From the NCBI GenBank assembly GCA_946539475.1, contig CAMNHM010000022.1, forward strand, positions 1 through 26,771: 26,771 nt of DNA, given 5' to 3'. The notes under the pieces were generated by a model. That model made no database searches and was not told where the DNA came from. It was given only the letters and a program-made list of their open reading frames with translations. Shown one piece after another: positions 9,229-16,446 of the stretch (positions within the stretch are counted from its first letter, which is position 1; each line of letters begins with the position of its first letter). This DNA is from an uncultured Prevotellaceae bacterium (GTDB lineage: Bacteria; Bacteroidota; Bacteroidia; Bacteroidales; Bacteroidaceae). A program made the translations under genes and the position numbers.

Positions 9229-10499
9229 ACAAGCCCACTACTCCTTGTACGGTCAACGTAGCCTCCGAGACAGGGAGGCTACGCGCCGTGTTGCTCCACC
9301 GCCCAGGCATCGAGATCGAGCGCATGTCGCCGATGAACTGTGCCCACGCACTCTATAGCGACATCCTCGACAAGATGAACGTCGACATCGAATACAGTCG
9401 TTTCTGCGGGGTGCTGGAGCACTGGGCACAGGTGTACTACGTGGAGGACATCCTGGAGGAGCTGCTGAGCGACGAGCATATCAGGGCACACCTGGTCACC
9501 GAGAGTGTGTTCAACTACGGCCACCGGCCCATCAAGCTCTCAGGCAGCACCAACGACCGCCTGGTGGAAGAGCTCATGGGCCTCGACAACAGGAAGCTGC
9601 GGAAGATCCTCATCGAGGGCTATGAGAATCCCCAATGGGAGGGCATCTCCGACAACCGCTACCTCCTGGAGCCTCTGTACAACCTGCTGTTCACGCGCGA
9701 CGCTTCGTCGACCGTCTACGACCGTGTGCTCATCAACTCGATGAGCTTCGAGGTACGCGAGCGCGAGACACTCATCTATGAGTCCATCTTCCGCCACTAC
9801 TTCGGCGTCGACACGCTCTGCGCCAGCGACTGGAACCCACGCGCACGCACCGAGGGCGGCGACATCCACATCGCTTCGCCCGACCTGCTCGTTGTCGGCG
9901 AAGGCGTGCGTACCAACGCCAAGGGCATCGAATACCTGGCGCAGACCTTCGCCCGCGAGCGCAAGCACTTCAACATCATCGTGCAGGAGCTGCCACGCGA
10001 GCCAGAGTCGTTCATACATCTCGACATGGTGTTCACCTTCCTGGGCAAGCACCTCTGCATGGCCTTCGAGCCCATGCTGCGCAAGCAGGGGCTCTTCGCC
10101 GGCAAGGACACCACACTGATCACCATCAACAACGGGAAGATCAGCTACCGACAGGTGAAGGACATCCTTGCCGGCCTGCGACATCTGGAGTGGGACATCG
10201 AGCCAATCTTCGGAGGCGGCTACGACCCCTGGGTACAGCAGCGTGAGCAGTGGCACAGCGGTGCCAACTTCTTCTCCCTGGGCGACAACAAGGTGCTTGG
10301 CTACCGCCGCAATGCCCATACCATTGAGGCCCTCGACAAGGCCGGCTTCGCAGTGCTCCAGGCAAAGGACATCATCAACGGCCACGTGTCGATGAACGAC
10401 TACGAGAAGTTCGTTGCCGTCTTCCCCGCCTCCGAGCTGCCACGCGCTGGCGGCGGTGCCCGCTGTATGACGATGCCCATCTGGCGTGACGACAACTGA
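9225..10499 (+). CDS. arcA: Arginine deiminase
   Basis: 424 residues, near the usual 405-420. ADI hallmarks in order: 'RAVLLHRPGIEIERMSP' (20-36), 'NLLFTRDA' (153-160; the usual FTRDP with Ala for Pro), 'EGGDIH' (210-215), 'FIHLDMVFTF' with His265, 'QWHSGANFFSLG' (342-353), 'VLGYRRN' and 'RAGGGARCMTMPIW' with nucleophile Cys414. The enzyme hydrolyses arginine to citrulline and ammonia. It overlaps pruA by 4 bp (9225-9228). No arcB or arcC lies nearby; instead ctlX and rocD share the operon, so citrulline would be hydrolysed rather than phosphorolysed. Several motifs differ from the classical Mycoplasma/Pseudomonas enzyme, so a related amidinohydrolase is possible but less likely. Confidence 0.85.
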   Translation: MNKPTTPCTVNVASETGRLRAVLLHRPGIEIERMSPMNCAHALYSDILDKMNVDIEYSRFCGVLEHWAQVYYVEDILEELLSDEHIRAHLVTESVFNYGHRPIKLSGSTNDRLVEELMGLDNRKLRKILIEGYENPQWEGISDNRYLLEPLYNLLFTRDASSTVYDRVLINSMSFEVRERETLIYESIFRHYFGVDTLCASDWNPRARTEGGDIHIASPDLLVVGEGVRTNAKGIEYLAQTFARERKHFNIIVQELPREPESFIHLDMVFTFLGKHLCMAFEPMLRKQGLFAGKDTTLITINNGKISYRQVKDILAGLRHLEWDIEPIFGGGYDPWVQQREQWHSGANFFSLGDNKVLGYRRNAHTIEALDKAGFAVLQAKDIINGHVSMNDYEKFVAVFPASELPRAGGGARCMTMPIWRDDN

Positions 10500-10526
10500 C
10501 AATAACCTCTAAAACCTATAACCACT

Positions 10527-11714
10527 ATGTACGGAAAGATGAAAGAACACCTCAGCCAGACACTGGCTGAGATCCGCGAGGCAGGACTCTACAAGGAGGA
10601 GCGCCTCATCGAAAGCCCCCAGCGGGCAGCCATTCAGGTGGCAGGCAAGGAAGTGCTCAACTTCTGCGCCAACAACTATCTTGGCCTCTCCGACCATCCG
10701 CGACTGATTGAGGCCTCCAAGCAGATGATGGACCGCCGCGGCTTCGGAATGTCGAGCGTACGCTTCATCTGTGGCACGCAGGACATCCACAAGGAGCTGG
10801 AGAAAGCCATTTCCGACTATTTCAAGACCGACGACACCATCCTCTATGCCGCCTGCTTCGATGCCAACGGCGGTGTCTTCGAGCCACTGTTCACTGAGGA
10901 GGATGCCATCATCAGCGACGCCCTGAACCACGCCTCGATCATCGACGGCGTGCGCCTCTGCAAAGCAAAGCGCTATCGCTATGCCAACGCCGACATGGGC
11001 GAGCTGGAGAAATGTCTGCAGGAGGCACAGGCACAGCGCTTCCGCATCATCGTCACCGACGGTGTGTTCTCGATGGACGGCAACGTGGCACCTGTCGACA
11101 AGATCTGCGACCTGGCAGAGAAGTACGACGCACTGGTGATGGTCGACGAGAGCCATTCCGCCGGTGTCGTCGGAAAGACGGGCCACGGCGTGAGCGAGTT
11201 CTTCCAGACCTATGGCCGCGTCGATATCTACACGGGCACGCTCGGCAAGTCGTTCGGAGGTGCCCTCGGAGGATTCACCACCGGCCGGAAAGAGATTATC
11301 GAACTGTTGCGCCAGCGTTCGCGCCCCTATCTGTTCTCCAACTCCCTGGCTCCCGCTATCATCGGTGCCTCGCTCGAGGTATTCCGCATGCTGGGCGAGA
11401 GCAATGAGATTCACGACCGCCTGGTGGAGAACGTCGAGTATTTCCGCGAGCGGATGATGGCTGCCGGCTTCGACATCAAGCCCACGCAGAGCGCCATCTG
11501 CGCTGTGATGCTCTACGACGCGAAGCTCTCGCAGGTCTATGCTGCGAAGATGCAGGAGGAGGGTATCTACGTCACAGGATTCTACTATCCCGTCGTGCCC
11601 AAAGGCCAGGCTCGCATCCGCGTCCAGATTTCGGCCGGACACACCCGCGAGCAGCTCGACAAGTGCATCGAGGCCTTCAAGAAGGTAGGCCACGAGCTGG
11701 GAGTGCTCAAGTAA
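10527..11714 (+). CDS. kbl: Glycine C-acetyltransferase-like enzyme (2-amino-3-ketobutyrate CoA ligase)
   Basis: 395 residues, normal for Kbl. It belongs to the alpha-oxoamine synthase family of PLP enzymes: 'NFCANNYLGLSDHP' (45-58), 'GMSSVRFICGTQDIHKELE' (74-92), 'DALNHASIIDG' (131-141), 'VDESHSAGVVG' (206-216), and 'YTGTLGKSFGGALGGF' with Schiff-base Lys241. Kbl joins glycine and acetyl-CoA to 2-amino-3-ketobutyrate, or runs backwards in threonine breakdown. It lies 27 bp after arcA with a terminator just downstream, so it appears to be the last operon gene. No threonine dehydrogenase is in the window. Its link to arginine breakdown is unclear; other members of this family use different acyl-CoA or amino-acid substrates. 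Confidence 0.87.
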   Translation: MYGKMKEHLSQTLAEIREAGLYKEERLIESPQRAAIQVAGKEVLNFCANNYLGLSDHPRLIEASKQMMDRRGFGMSSVRFICGTQDIHKELEKAISDYFKTDDTILYAACFDANGGVFEPLFTEEDAIISDALNHASIIDGVRLCKAKRYRYANADMGELEKCLQEAQAQRFRIIVTDGVFSMDGNVAPVDKICDLAEKYDALVMVDESHSAGVVGKTGHGVSEFFQTYGRVDIYTGTLGKSFGGALGGFTTGRKEIIELLRQRSRPYLFSNSLAPAIIGASLEVFRMLGESNEIHDRLVENVEYFRERMMAAGFDIKPTQSAICAVMLYDAKLSQVYAAKMQEEGIYVTGFYYPVVPKGQARIRVQISAGHTREQLDKCIEAFKKVGHELGVLK

Positions 11715-11732
11715 GGAGACGACCTTAAAAGG

Positions 11733-11770
11733 AAATGGGCTGTGCCAACCTTGTGCACAGCCCATTTTCT
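11733..11770. terminator. Strong bidirectional terminator between kbl and terC
   Basis: A perfect 13-bp stem (AAATGGGCTGTGC at 11733-11745, GCACAGCCCATTT at 11755-11767) has a 9-nt loop and is A-rich on the left and T-rich on the right, so it can act on both strands. It sits between two convergent genes and its right edge touches the terC stop codon. Confidence 0.85.
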
Positions 11771-12768
11771 TATGATTTCTTCGTTCTTGTAACAATCACC
11801 GACAGTCCTATCGACAGGAGCAGGACGACGAGGATAAAGAGCAGCGACCAAAGCGTGGGCACCTCGATGTGCGGCATGTTGATGTTGAGCCCGAGGAGGC
11901 TGCCCAGCTGGTTCACGTACACGTTCATGGCCAACAGCATCTTCACGCCGACAAAGATCAGGATGATGCCCAGTCCATATTTCAGATAGGTGAAATACTT
12001 CGCAACGGCAGCCAGCGCGAAATACAGCGCCCGCAGGCCGAGGATGGCGAAGATATTCGAGGTGAGCACGATGAACGGATCGCGGCTGACGCTGAACACT
12101 GCCGGGATAGAGTCGACGGCAAAGGCGACGTCCGTCGTCTCGATGACGAGGAGGGCGATGAACAGCGGCGTCGCCAGCCGTTTGCCCTGCTCAACGATGA
12201 AGAAGCGGTCCTCGTGCATCTTATCTGTGACAGGGAAGAAACGCTTGAAGAGCCGCACAATGAAGTTGTTGCCCGGCTCCACCTGCTGACTGTCGTCGTG
12301 GGCGAACATCTTTCCGCCCGTATAGAGCAGGAAGAGTCCGAAGAGGCCCAACACCCACTCGAAGCGTACGATGACGGCTGCGCCGGCGAAGATAAAGACA
12401 CTTCGCAGCACCAGCGCGCCAATGATGCCCCAGAAGAGCACTTCGTGCTGGTATTTACGCTCGATGCCGAAGTAGGAGAACAGCATGAGGAAGACGAAGA
12501 GGTTGTCCATCGACAGCGACTTCTCTATCAGGTAGCCCGCGAGGAACTCGACAGCCTTCTCATGCGACCCCTCGCCATCGAACAGCCAAATGCCTGCACA
12601 AAAAACCAACGAGACGGCAATCCATACAGCCGTCATCTTCAGTGCCTCCTTGATGCTCACCTCGTGCTGACCTTTCTTGCCGAACATGGTCAGGTCGACA
12701 TAGAGCATCAGGAGCACCAGGATATAAAACGTTATCCACGCCCATAGGGGCATGCCCATCAGGTCCAT
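11770..12768 (-). CDS. TerC/Alx-family integral membrane protein
   Basis: 332 residues with about nine hydrophobic segments. The family signatures are 'EKSLSMDNLFVFLMLFSYF', 'LFWGIIGALVLRSVFIFAG' and 'LLVIETTDVAFAVDSIPAVF', whose conserved acidic residues lie in membrane segments. A central hydrophilic loop ('MFAHDDSQQVEPGNN') is typical of the Alx subgroup. Alx/TerC proteins are linked to manganese export or metal supply to exported enzymes, and in some species to tellurite resistance or alkaline response. The start is the first ATG, 'MDLMGMPLWAW'. A -7-like element lies upstream at 12837-12844. I saw no yybP-ykoY-like manganese riboswitch in the 121-bp leader region. Transcription converges on kbl. 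Confidence 0.88.
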   Translation of the reverse strand: MDLMGMPLWAWITFYILVLLMLYVDLTMFGKKGQHEVSIKEALKMTAVWIAVSLVFCAGIWLFDGEGSHEKAVEFLAGYLIEKSLSMDNLFVFLMLFSYFGIERKYQHEVLFWGIIGALVLRSVFIFAGAAVIVRFEWVLGLFGLFLLYTGGKMFAHDDSQQVEPGNNFIVRLFKRFFPVTDKMHEDRFFIVEQGKRLATPLFIALLVIETTDVAFAVDSIPAVFSVSRDPFIVLTSNIFAILGLRALYFALAAVAKYFTYLKYGLGIILIFVGVKMLLAMNVYVNQLGSLLGLNINMPHIEVPTLWSLLFILVVLLLSIGLSVIVTRTKKS

Positions 12769-12836
12769 TTACGATTTACTAATTAACTATTTACTATTTG
12801 GCAGACCAGCTGCCTTCATATCACAATTGGAGGGTG

Positions 12837-12844
12837 CAAAGTTA
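12837..12844 (-). promoter_or_regulatory. Bacteroidota -7 element (TAACTTTG) for terC
   Basis: Read on the minus strand, TAACTTTG lies 68 bp before the terC ATG, in the space after argF'. The closest TTTG upstream (12870-12873) leaves a 25-nt spacer, longer than ideal. It suggests terC can be transcribed independently of the proB-argF' cluster. Confidence 0.5.
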
Positions 12845-12889
12845 CAGATTATTTCCATAACCGCACCCCCAAAGCGTGTGACAATTGTG

Positions 12890-13885
12890 TTACAAAGCCT
12901 CCAGCATGCGTTTCAGCACGACCGAACAGCTGATTTCGCGGTTGGCAGCCTCGGGGATGACGAGCGAGTTGGGGCTCTCGATGACGTCGTCGGTGACTAT
13001 CAGGTTGCGGCGCACGGGCAGGCAGTGCATGAACTTGCCGTTGTTCGTCCACGACATGTGCTCGGCATCGACCGTCCACGAACGGTCGTCGCAGGTGATC
13101 TTGCCATAGTCGGCAGGGACGCTCACGCCAGGGTTCGACCAGTTCTTGGCATAGATGAAATCAGCCCCCTCGAAGGCCTTACGCTGGTCGTACTCCACGC
13201 GGGCATCGCCGACGAACAGCGGATCGAGCTCATAACCCTTTGGATGGGTGACGACGAGGTCGACATCGGGTGCTGCCTGCATCCACTGTGCAAACGAGTT
13301 GGGCACGGCCTGCGGCAGGGCACGGCAGTGGGGAGCCCAGGTGAGGACGACCTTTGGCTTTTTAGTGGAAAGTGGAGAGTGGAAAGAGGCAGGAGTCCGC
13401 CAGTTCTCCTCGATGGTTATCAGGTCGGCAAAGGCCTGCAGGGGATGCACGGTGGCTGTCTCCATAGCGAAGACGGGACGGCCCGAATAGCGAATGAATT
13501 GCTGCAGCACGGTCTCGGCATAGTCGTACTCACGGTCGGTGAGTCCGGCGAAGGAGCGCACTCCGATGATGTCGCAGTAGCAGCCCATCACGGGGATGGC
13601 CTCCAGCAGGTGCTCGCTCTTGTCGCCGTCCATGATGACGCCGCGCTCGGTCTCCAGTTTCCATGCACCGGCATTCACGTCGAGCACGATGACGTTCATG
13701 CCCAGGTTCATGGCTGCCTTCTGCGTAGAGAGTCGGGTGCGCAGTGAGTTGTTGAAGAAGATCATCATGAGCGTCTTGTTCTTGCCCAGATGCTGATATT
13801 TGAAACGGTCTTGCTTGATCTCCATTGCCTCGGCGAGTGCTTTTTCCAGCGGGCCGATGTCTTGTACGTTGATAAATGTTTTCAT
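12890..13885 (-). CDS. argF': N-acylornithine carbamoyltransferase (N-succinyl/N-acetylornithine type)
   Basis: 331 residues. 'FFNNSLRTRLSTQKAAMNLG' (43-62) is the carbamoyl-phosphate loop, 'WKLETERGVIMDGDKSEH' (75-92) the acylornithine-binding region, 'HCLPVRRN' (287-294) the carbamoyltransferase Cys motif, and 'IPEAANREIS' the end signature. It closely follows my recollection of the Bacteroides fragilis N-succinylornithine transcarbamylase. Two differences stand out: Ser at position 90, where succinyl-specific enzymes have Pro and acetyl-specific ones Glu, and about ten extra residues around 'FHSPLSTKK' (168-176), coded partly by a 7-bp tandem repeat. It carbamoylates N-acylornithine to N-acylcitrulline in arginine synthesis. 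It is the last gene of the proB cluster, 88 bp after proA. Confidence 0.88.
   Translation of the reverse strand: MKTFINVQDIGPLEKALAEAMEIKQDRFKYQHLGKNKTLMMIFFNNSLRTRLSTQKAAMNLGMNVIVLDVNAGAWKLETERGVIMDGDKSEHLLEAIPVMGCYCDIIGVRSFAGLTDREYDYAETVLQQFIRYSGRPVFAMETATVHPLQAFADLITIEENWRTPASFHSPLSTKKPKVVLTWAPHCRALPQAVPNSFAQWMQAAPDVDLVVTHPKGYELDPLFVGDARVEYDQRKAFEGADFIYAKNWSNPGVSVPADYGKITCDDRSWTVDAEHMSWTNNGKFMHCLPVRRNLIVTDDVIESPNSLVIPEAANREISCSVVLKRMLEAL
13364..13386. repeat. 7-bp tandem repeat inside argF'
   Basis: Three units of AGTGGA(A/G) (13364-13370, 13371-13377, 13378-13384) plus two bases. On the coding strand they specify 'FHSPLST' within argF' residues 168-174. Because the unit is not a multiple of three, gain or loss of one copy would shift the reading frame. 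Confidence 0.8.
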
Positions 13886-13915
13886 TGTTTTTTTCTTTTT
13901 CGTTGTTTAGTTGTT

Positions 13916-13966
13916 TCGGGATCTCGGGTTCCCGGGGCTTCGGGTTCCTGGGGGCTTCGGGGCTCG
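13916..13966. repeat. GC-rich imperfect tandem repeat between proA and argF'
   Basis: Two full units of 16-17 bp (13924-13939 and 13940-13956, both TCGGGTTCC.GGGG.CT-like) are flanked by partial units at 13916-13923 and 13957-13966. It occupies most of the 88-bp space between proA and argF'. It could form hairpins in the transcript, but no clear terminator T-run is present on the minus strand. Confidence 0.65.
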
Positions 13967-13973
13967 ATGATCA

Positions 13974-15212
13974 TCAGGGTCTCGTCTGCCCTTCGCCCTC
14001 GATGAGCCACTTGTAGGTAGTGATCTCCTTCAGTCCCATCGGGCCGCGCGGACCGAGCTTCTGCGTCGAGATGCCAATCTCTGCACCTAGGCCGAACTGG
14101 GCGCCGTCGGTGAACGAGGTAGGGGCGTTCCAGTAGACGCAGGCGGCATCGACGTGCTGCTGGAATATCCTGGCGGCCTTCTCGTCGCGGGTGATGATGG
14201 CCTCGCTGTGGCCAGAGCCGTAGCGGTCGATATGTGCGAGGGCCTCGTCGAGCGATCCGACGGTCTTCACGGCCAGCTTGTAGTCCATGAACTCCGTGCC
14301 GTACGACTCTTCGGTGGCGTGCTCCAGGTAGGGATAGCCATTCCTTAATGCCTTATAAGCTTCGTCGTCGGCATAGATTAAGACGTGCTTCTCGGCCAGT
14401 TTTTCGCAGAGTGCCTGCAAAGCCCAAACGCGCTCGCGATGGATGAGCAGGCAGTCGAGGGCGTTGCAGACGCTGACGCGGCGCGTCTTGGCATTGAGTA
14501 TGATGGCCTTGCCCATCTCCAGGTCGCCGTCGGCGTCGAAGTAGGTATTCACCACGCCGGCTCCCGTCTCGATGACGGGCACGCGGGCATTGTCTCTGAC
14601 AAAGTCGATCAGCCGCCGTCCGCCGCGGGGTATGCACAGGTCGACATAGCCAACGGCAGAGAGCATCTCGGCCGTCGCCTCGTGCGTGGCAGGCAGCAGT
14701 GCTACGACATCCTCGCTGACGCCATAGCGGCGCAGCACCTCATGGATGACGGCCACCGCCTCGCGGTTCGACTCGTCGGCATCCTTGCCTCCCTTCAGCA
14801 CGCAGGCGTTGCCGCTCTTGAAGCAGAGCGAGAAGACGTCGAACGTCACGTTGGGACGCGCCTCATAGATGATGCCTATCACGCCGAAGGGCACGCTGAC
14901 GCGACACAGCCGCAGGCCGTTGGGCAGCGTACGCTGCTCGCTGACAAGCCCTAGCGGCGATGGCAGCGAAGCAACGTTGCGCATGTCGCCGGCAATGGCC
15001 TCCAGGCGCTCCTCGGTCAGCTTCAGGCGGTCGTAGAGCGGGTTCGCAGGCTCCATGCGCGCCAGGTCGCGGGCGTTAGCCTCGAGCACGCGTACCTTAT
15101 TATTAATAATAGCATCGCTGACAGCCCGCAGCACCTCGTTGCGCCGACTGTCGCTCAGCAGTGCCAGGCTCTTGCTGGCCTGCTTGGTCTTTGCGAATTG
15201 GTCGTTCATCAT
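13974..15212 (-). CDS. proA: Gamma-glutamyl phosphate reductase
   Basis: 412 residues from ATG 15212 ('[10 protein letters not shown]'); ATG 15209 is an equally possible start. A longer in-frame start at 15284 would overlap the upstream gene and add residues foreign to the family. Motifs: '[15 protein letters not shown]' (111-125), '[17 protein letters not shown]' (133-149), 'IPRGGRRLI' (194-202), '[14 protein letters not shown]' with probable nucleophile Cys249, and '[12 protein letters not shown]'. The enzyme reduces gamma-glutamyl phosphate to glutamate semialdehyde with NADPH, following ProB. It begins about 25 bp after the secreted-protein gene that separates it from proB. The cluster proB-X-proA-argF' joins proline and arginine synthesis. 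Confidence 0.93.
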   Translation of the reverse strand: MMNDQFAKTKQASKSLALLSDSRRNEVLRAVSDAIINNKVRVLEANARDLARMEPANPLYDRLKLTEERLEAIAGDMRNVASLPSPLGLVSEQRTLPNGLRLCRVSVPFGVIGIIYEARPNVTFDVFSLCFKSGNACVLKGGKDADESNREAVAVIHEVLRRYGVSEDVVALLPATHEATAEMLSAVGYVDLCIPRGGRRLIDFVRDNARVPVIETGAGVVNTYFDADGDLEMGKAIILNAKTRRVSVCNALDCLLIHRERVWALQALCEKLAEKHVLIYADDEAYKALRNGYPYLEHATEESYGTEFMDYKLAVKTVGSLDEALAHIDRYGSGHSEAIITRDEKAARIFQQHVDAACVYWNAPTSFTDGAQFGLGAEIGISTQKLGPRGPMGLKEITTYKWLIEGEGQTRP

Positions 15213-15237
15213 CTTATTATTGCTATTCCGGTTATCC

Positions 15238-16446
15238 TCAGAAAATGCCGAAGAGCTGCCTGCTCTCGAAAAGCTGCAGCACATCGTTCTCCAGCGGCGT
15301 GCGCCGCACTATCTCATGCTCGTCCCAGAACTGCTTGTCGTAGCCCTTCTGCTCGATGACATCATGTAGGTTCGACCACGACTGCAGCTTCCTTCCCCGC
15401 CCGATATCCCTGTCTCCGATGTTGAAGAGCAGCGATTTCGTCTGTACCGTCTTCCCGTAGAGCTGATGTCGCTCGTCGATGACCACCGACTGCACCTCCA
15501 CGAAGCCGCGGTCTTCAGTCATCGTCATCACAAAGTGGAAGTCCGTGTCGATGATCTCATCGTATATGGGCACGCCAAAGGCCGCAGCCAGCTCTTCGTC
15601 ATTGCGGCTGCCCCGTCTTTCCCGATGCATCACTTTCAGGTTCAGCTGGTTGCCCTCTATCTTTCGCAGGTGATAGTTGTTCATGTCGAAATATAGCGTG
15701 GCATCCAGCACGGGCAGGCTCGTAGGCTTTGGCTTGAAGCGTACCACGAGCACCGGGGTGAGGCTGTCGACCATCGTTTCGTAGGTCACGTCATAGTGCT
15801 GTTCGTAATACTTCGTCAGGGGGTAGCGGTCCTCCTTCTTGGCCGATGTGCCGGGCATCGCCGTCACCGGAATCTGGCTGGTGGAGAAGAAGTTGGCATA
15901 GTAGGAATAATAGTGCAGGCTATCGGGCTGGATGCCGGCGAATCGTCCTGTGATCAGCTCCAGGTCGCGCAGGAACACTGCCGAATAGCCGTGGAAGAAG
16001 GCCTCCATGAACTCGTAGCAGACGGTATCTGTGTAGGCCGTCTGGCGGTAGAAGAAGTTGGCCTTCTTCCGGCGGTGCTTCCTCAGCAGCTGCTGCGTCT
16101 CCTCGATGGCCTCTTTCAGGTAGTGGCTGTAAGGCCTGACCGTCACCTCGTCGAGCGTTGTCTCCAGCGGCTCCAGGGCTATCCTCCCGCCCATCGCTCC
16201 TGCCTTCACGGTCTTCGTACTGTAGCCCACGTAGCTCACGCGCAGCATGTCCGTGGGAAGGCACTCAATCCTGAAGCCGCCGACGGCGTTGGTCATCGTC
16301 GTGTTGGTGCGGTCGACGAAGACGCTGGCATAGGGCAGCGGCTGCTGACTCTTGGAGTCGACAACCACGGCCTCGTAGACATTGCCCTGGGCGAGGACAG
16401 AGAGGGGGAGGCACAGGAACAGCAGCAGGAGGAGGCGCTTCATCAT
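15238..16446 (-). CDS. Secreted protein with carboxypeptidase-regulatory-like N-terminal domain
   Basis: 402 residues. Residues 1-20 are a signal peptide ('[16 protein letters not shown]'). Residues 22-105 form a CarboxypepD_reg-like beta-sandwich: '[18 protein letters not shown]', '[24 protein letters not shown]', '[13 protein letters not shown]', the type found at the front of TonB-dependent and DUF5686-like outer-membrane proteins. The remainder is a mixed region with '[11 protein letters not shown]' and '[19 protein letters not shown]' resembling the middle part of DUF5686-type proteins, but no long beta-barrel follows. It overlaps the proB stop by ATGA (16443-16446), suggesting translational coupling, and sits between proB and proA. 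It is probably periplasmic or outer-membrane associated. No catalytic function is evident. Confidence 0.75.
   Translation of the reverse strand: MMKRLLLLLFLCLPLSVLAQGNVYEAVVVDSKSQQPLPYASVFVDRTNTTMTNAVGGFRIECLPTDMLRVSYVGYSTKTVKAGAMGGRIALEPLETTLDEVTVRPYSHYLKEAIEETQQLLRKHRRKKANFFYRQTAYTDTVCYEFMEAFFHGYSAVFLRDLELITGRFAGIQPDSLHYYSYYANFFSTSQIPVTAMPGTSAKKEDRYPLTKYYEQHYDVTYETMVDSLTPVLVVRFKPKPTSLPVLDATLYFDMNNYHLRKIEGNQLNLKVMHRERRGSRNDEELAAAFGVPIYDEIIDTDFHFVMTMTEDRGFVEVQSVVIDERHQLYGKTVQTKSLLFNIGDRDIGRGRKLQSWSNLHDVIEQKGYDKQFWDEHEIVRRTPLENDVLQLFESRQLFGIF

Noticed and set aside
5415..11714. Classical ATP-yielding arginine deiminase (arcABC) operon
   Set aside because: No ornithine carbamoyltransferase or carbamate kinase is present; the only carbamoyltransferase in the window is the biosynthetic N-acylornithine type.
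10509..11795. 428-residue open frame opposite kbl
   Set aside because: It is antisense to a confident PLP enzyme and shows no motifs or signal for its own expression.
12769..12889. yybP-ykoY manganese riboswitch before terC
   Set aside because: The leader between the -7 element and the ATG is only about 65 nt and shows no matching paired structure by eye.
15213..15284. Longer proA start at 15284
   Set aside because: It would overlap the preceding gene's coding end and add Ser/Asn-rich residues unlike the family; starts at 15212 or 15209 give a normal N-terminus.
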